The notes below the pieces were generated by a model. It saw only the letters and a program-made list of their open reading frames with translations. It was not told the DNA's origin and did no database searches. From Tritrichomonas foetus (taxonomy: Eukaryota > Parabasalia > Tritrichomonadida > Tritrichomonadidae), in assembly GCA_001839685.1 (NCBI GenBank), contig MLAK01000589.1:1-64000 (forward strand): 64,000 bases of DNA, given 5' to 3'. The translations under genes were made by a program, and so were the position numbers. How positions within the stretch are numbered: position 1 is the first letter of the stretch; each line of letters starts with the position of its first letter. Below are positions 62,349-64,000 of this stretch, one piece after another.

Positions 62349-62735
62349 TGAGGCCAGAGCATTGAAAAGAGATCTATTCTTACACTCAATTGTTGATTTA
62401 TTTTATTAAAGATTATATTGTGAATTTTCTTCTTCTTAGACTTCCTTTTATCTTTTTTCAAATATATATTTAATAATAATTTGGTTATATTAGAAATTAA
62501 TAATTATCATCAGATTTTTTTGTAGAATCCTCGTTTATTTTCATTATTTACACCAAAATATTAACATAATCATATTTTGGTGTACCAAAGCTGTTAGTAT
62601 AAACGAATATAAATACTGAAAAAATACATAACATCACTTTAGACATTTCGCGTAGTTAACAAAATTTTGGTAAACTTCTTATTTCGATCATAACGTAAAA
62701 AGTGTAAGTAAACGTTCTCTCAGTTTTAATTTAAC
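62349..62735. other. Intergenic region, nothing recognised
   Basis: 387 bp of AT-rich DNA. CTCAGTTTT at 62718-62726, about 15 bases before the next ATG, may serve as its initiator. Nothing else was seen. Confidence 0.4.
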
Positions 62736-64000
62736 ATGGAAAAAATGTTTTCTTTGAATTCCCAAGAACCAAAAGAAGGACCTACAAGAGACATTTTCAA
62801 TTGGGAAACAAATAACTCAAATTTTCCAACAAAAAGTGATAATAATTTTTTCGCCGATAATTCAATTTCACAAAAAAACGAAAGCACATCGCAAAATATT
62901 GAATTTACTTTTGAGGAATCTTCTGAAATGCCGCCTGCTGATTTTAACTTCGATTTTGATAAGGGATTTTCGGACTTCGCACAATTTGACAAGACAGATT
63001 CACAAAATGAAAATATTATGAATAATTCATATGAAAATGATAATTTTTCACATAGCAATCAAAATCAAAATAATCAAAGTTGGGATAATTTTGAAGCCAG
63101 TTTTCCACCAGTAAACCAAGAAGGATCAAATGATAAAATGAATGCTTCATTTGGAAATTCACCATTTGCAAATGAAAATACTCAAAATATTGGAAAAAAT
63201 GATTTTTCCTTTGATTTTACAAATCAATCAACTTCAAATCAAATAAATGAATCAAATCAAAATAACACTGATTCCTTTTCATTCAATTTTGAATCCCCAA
63301 ATCAGACAACAATGTCAGAGACTTCATTTTCATTTGATGGAAATCATTCAAACTCGAATCAAAATATTGCGCAAAATCCTATTCAAAATGAAAATTCATT
63401 TTCTCCTGATTTTTTAACTCAAAATCATTTCAATCAAAATGAAATCAAAAACAATACAAATGTTTTTAATTTTAATGAATCATCAAAATCCGATAATATT
63501 CGAAATAATTCTCAACCAAATCAACAATCAGCGAATTTTCCTCATAGTTATTCTTCTGATCTACCTGGTGTGAATAATTTGATGCTGAAATCTGGTTGTT
63601 TTCCTTCACCTGCCCGTACTCAGGTTTCTTCTTCAGCTGATGCATTTTTCAGTACTTCACCAATTTCATTTGGCTTTGCTGACCTTAAAAATGATATAAA
63701 TCCTAATGCTGACTTTGAGGAACTTCCGCATGATGAAAACATATTCACAGTGAAATTAAATGGCAATAAAACATCTAATAATCAAGATGAAATCAATGAG
63801 TTCGATTTTAATCATCTTCAAAAACTCGCAAACAATTTCAAGATGGGAAATGATAATCTTTCAATTAACAATGATCTTGAAGATAATCAAATGAAAACAG
63901 AAATTAACACAGATTTGAATCAAAGTTTAAACTTAAATGAAAACAACTTAAATTCAAGTGGAGCAATTTCAAAAGAAATTAATTCTAATGAGCAAATTAA
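62736..64000 (+). CDS. Asn/Gln-rich protein, N-terminal part (runs off the window)
   Basis: Open from the ATG at 62736 to the last base, 421 codons without a stop, so it is partial at the 3' end. The product is very rich in Asn, Gln, Ser and Phe. It carries many short aromatic motifs, such as FNFDES-like FSFNFES, FSFDFTNQ, WDNFEASF and DFNFDFDKGF, separated by Asn/Gln linkers. No folded domain is visible in this part. Such aromatic-acidic motifs can bind clathrin-adaptor appendages or act as FG-like cohesive elements, but this is only a suggestion. A more ordered segment begins near residue 280 (LPGVNNLMLKSGCFPSPA). Confidence 0.75.
   Translation, partial: MEKMFSLNSQEPKEGPTRDIFNWETNNSNFPTKSDNNFFADNSISQKNESTSQNIEFTFEESSEMPPADFNFDFDKGFSDFAQFDKTDSQNENIMNNSYENDNFSHSNQNQNNQSWDNFEASFPPVNQEGSNDKMNASFGNSPFANENTQNIGKNDFSFDFTNQSTSNQINESNQNNTDSFSFNFESPNQTTMSETSFSFDGNHSNSNQNIAQNPIQNENSFSPDFLTQNHFNQNEIKNNTNVFNFNESSKSDNIRNNSQPNQQSANFPHSYSSDLPGVNNLMLKSGCFPSPARTQVSSSADAFFSTSPISFGFADLKNDINPNADFEELPHDENIFTVKLNGNKTSNNQDEINEFDFNHLQKLANNFKMGNDNLSINNDLEDNQMKTEINTDLNQSLNLNENNLNSSGAISKEINSNEQI

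Overview
The window is nuclear DNA of a parabasalid (trichomonad) protist. Tritrichomonas fits better than Trichomonas because the DNA is very AT-rich, but that is inference. The signs are giant, almost intronless genes; Asn-rich low-complexity proteins; 5' leaders of a few bases after TCA-type initiator motifs; one intron ending in a trichomonad-like ACTAAC...CACAG 3' splice block; a Tvmar1-like mariner element; and trichomonad-type ankyrin, Pmp-like beta-helix and surface proteins.

Layout. 1-12.1 kb holds two large type I membrane proteins: a Pmp-like beta-helix protein (637-4752) and an unrecognised surface protein (7499-12082), separated by 2.7 kb with a possible decayed ORF. 13.2-17.5 kb holds a protein kinase and, convergent to it, a possible SAPS-like protein. 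18.3-18.9 kb is a scaffold gap between a poly(A) tract and a 246-bp exact copy of part of the downstream ankyrin gene. 19.0-23.8 kb encodes a 1593-residue protein of unknown role with Sel1/TPR-like C-terminal repeats. 24.3-30.5 kb is an ankyrin-repeat gene cut in two by an intact 1290-bp mariner element. 31.7-35.0 kb encodes a CAMSAP/Patronin-like protein with a C-terminal CKK domain. 35.2-39.2 kb is a 3.96-kb TA-flanked inverted-repeat transposon with a pogo/Tigger-like transposase and 2.4 kb of extra, apparently decayed sequence. 39.3-41.5 kb holds a divergent pair, a HAD phosphatase and a SCAR/WAVE homologue. 42.0-53.2 kb holds a giant ubiquitin hydrolase and, tail-to-tail with it, an RBR-like ubiquitin ligase. 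53.9-60.3 kb encodes a VPS13-like lipid-transfer protein. 60.6-62.3 kb encodes a CDC14 phosphatase in two exons. 62.7-64.0 kb is the start of an Asn/Gln-rich protein that runs off the window.

Most genes look like independent housekeeping or cytoskeletal units, not an operon: actin nucleation (SCAR/WAVE), microtubule minus-end binding (CAMSAP), mitotic exit phosphatase (CDC14), bulk lipid transport (VPS13) and ubiquitin editing (USP and RBR). The liveliest genome biology is the fresh mariner insertion in the ankyrin gene, the composite pogo-like element, the duplicated ankyrin fragment at the gap, and the CDC14 intron.
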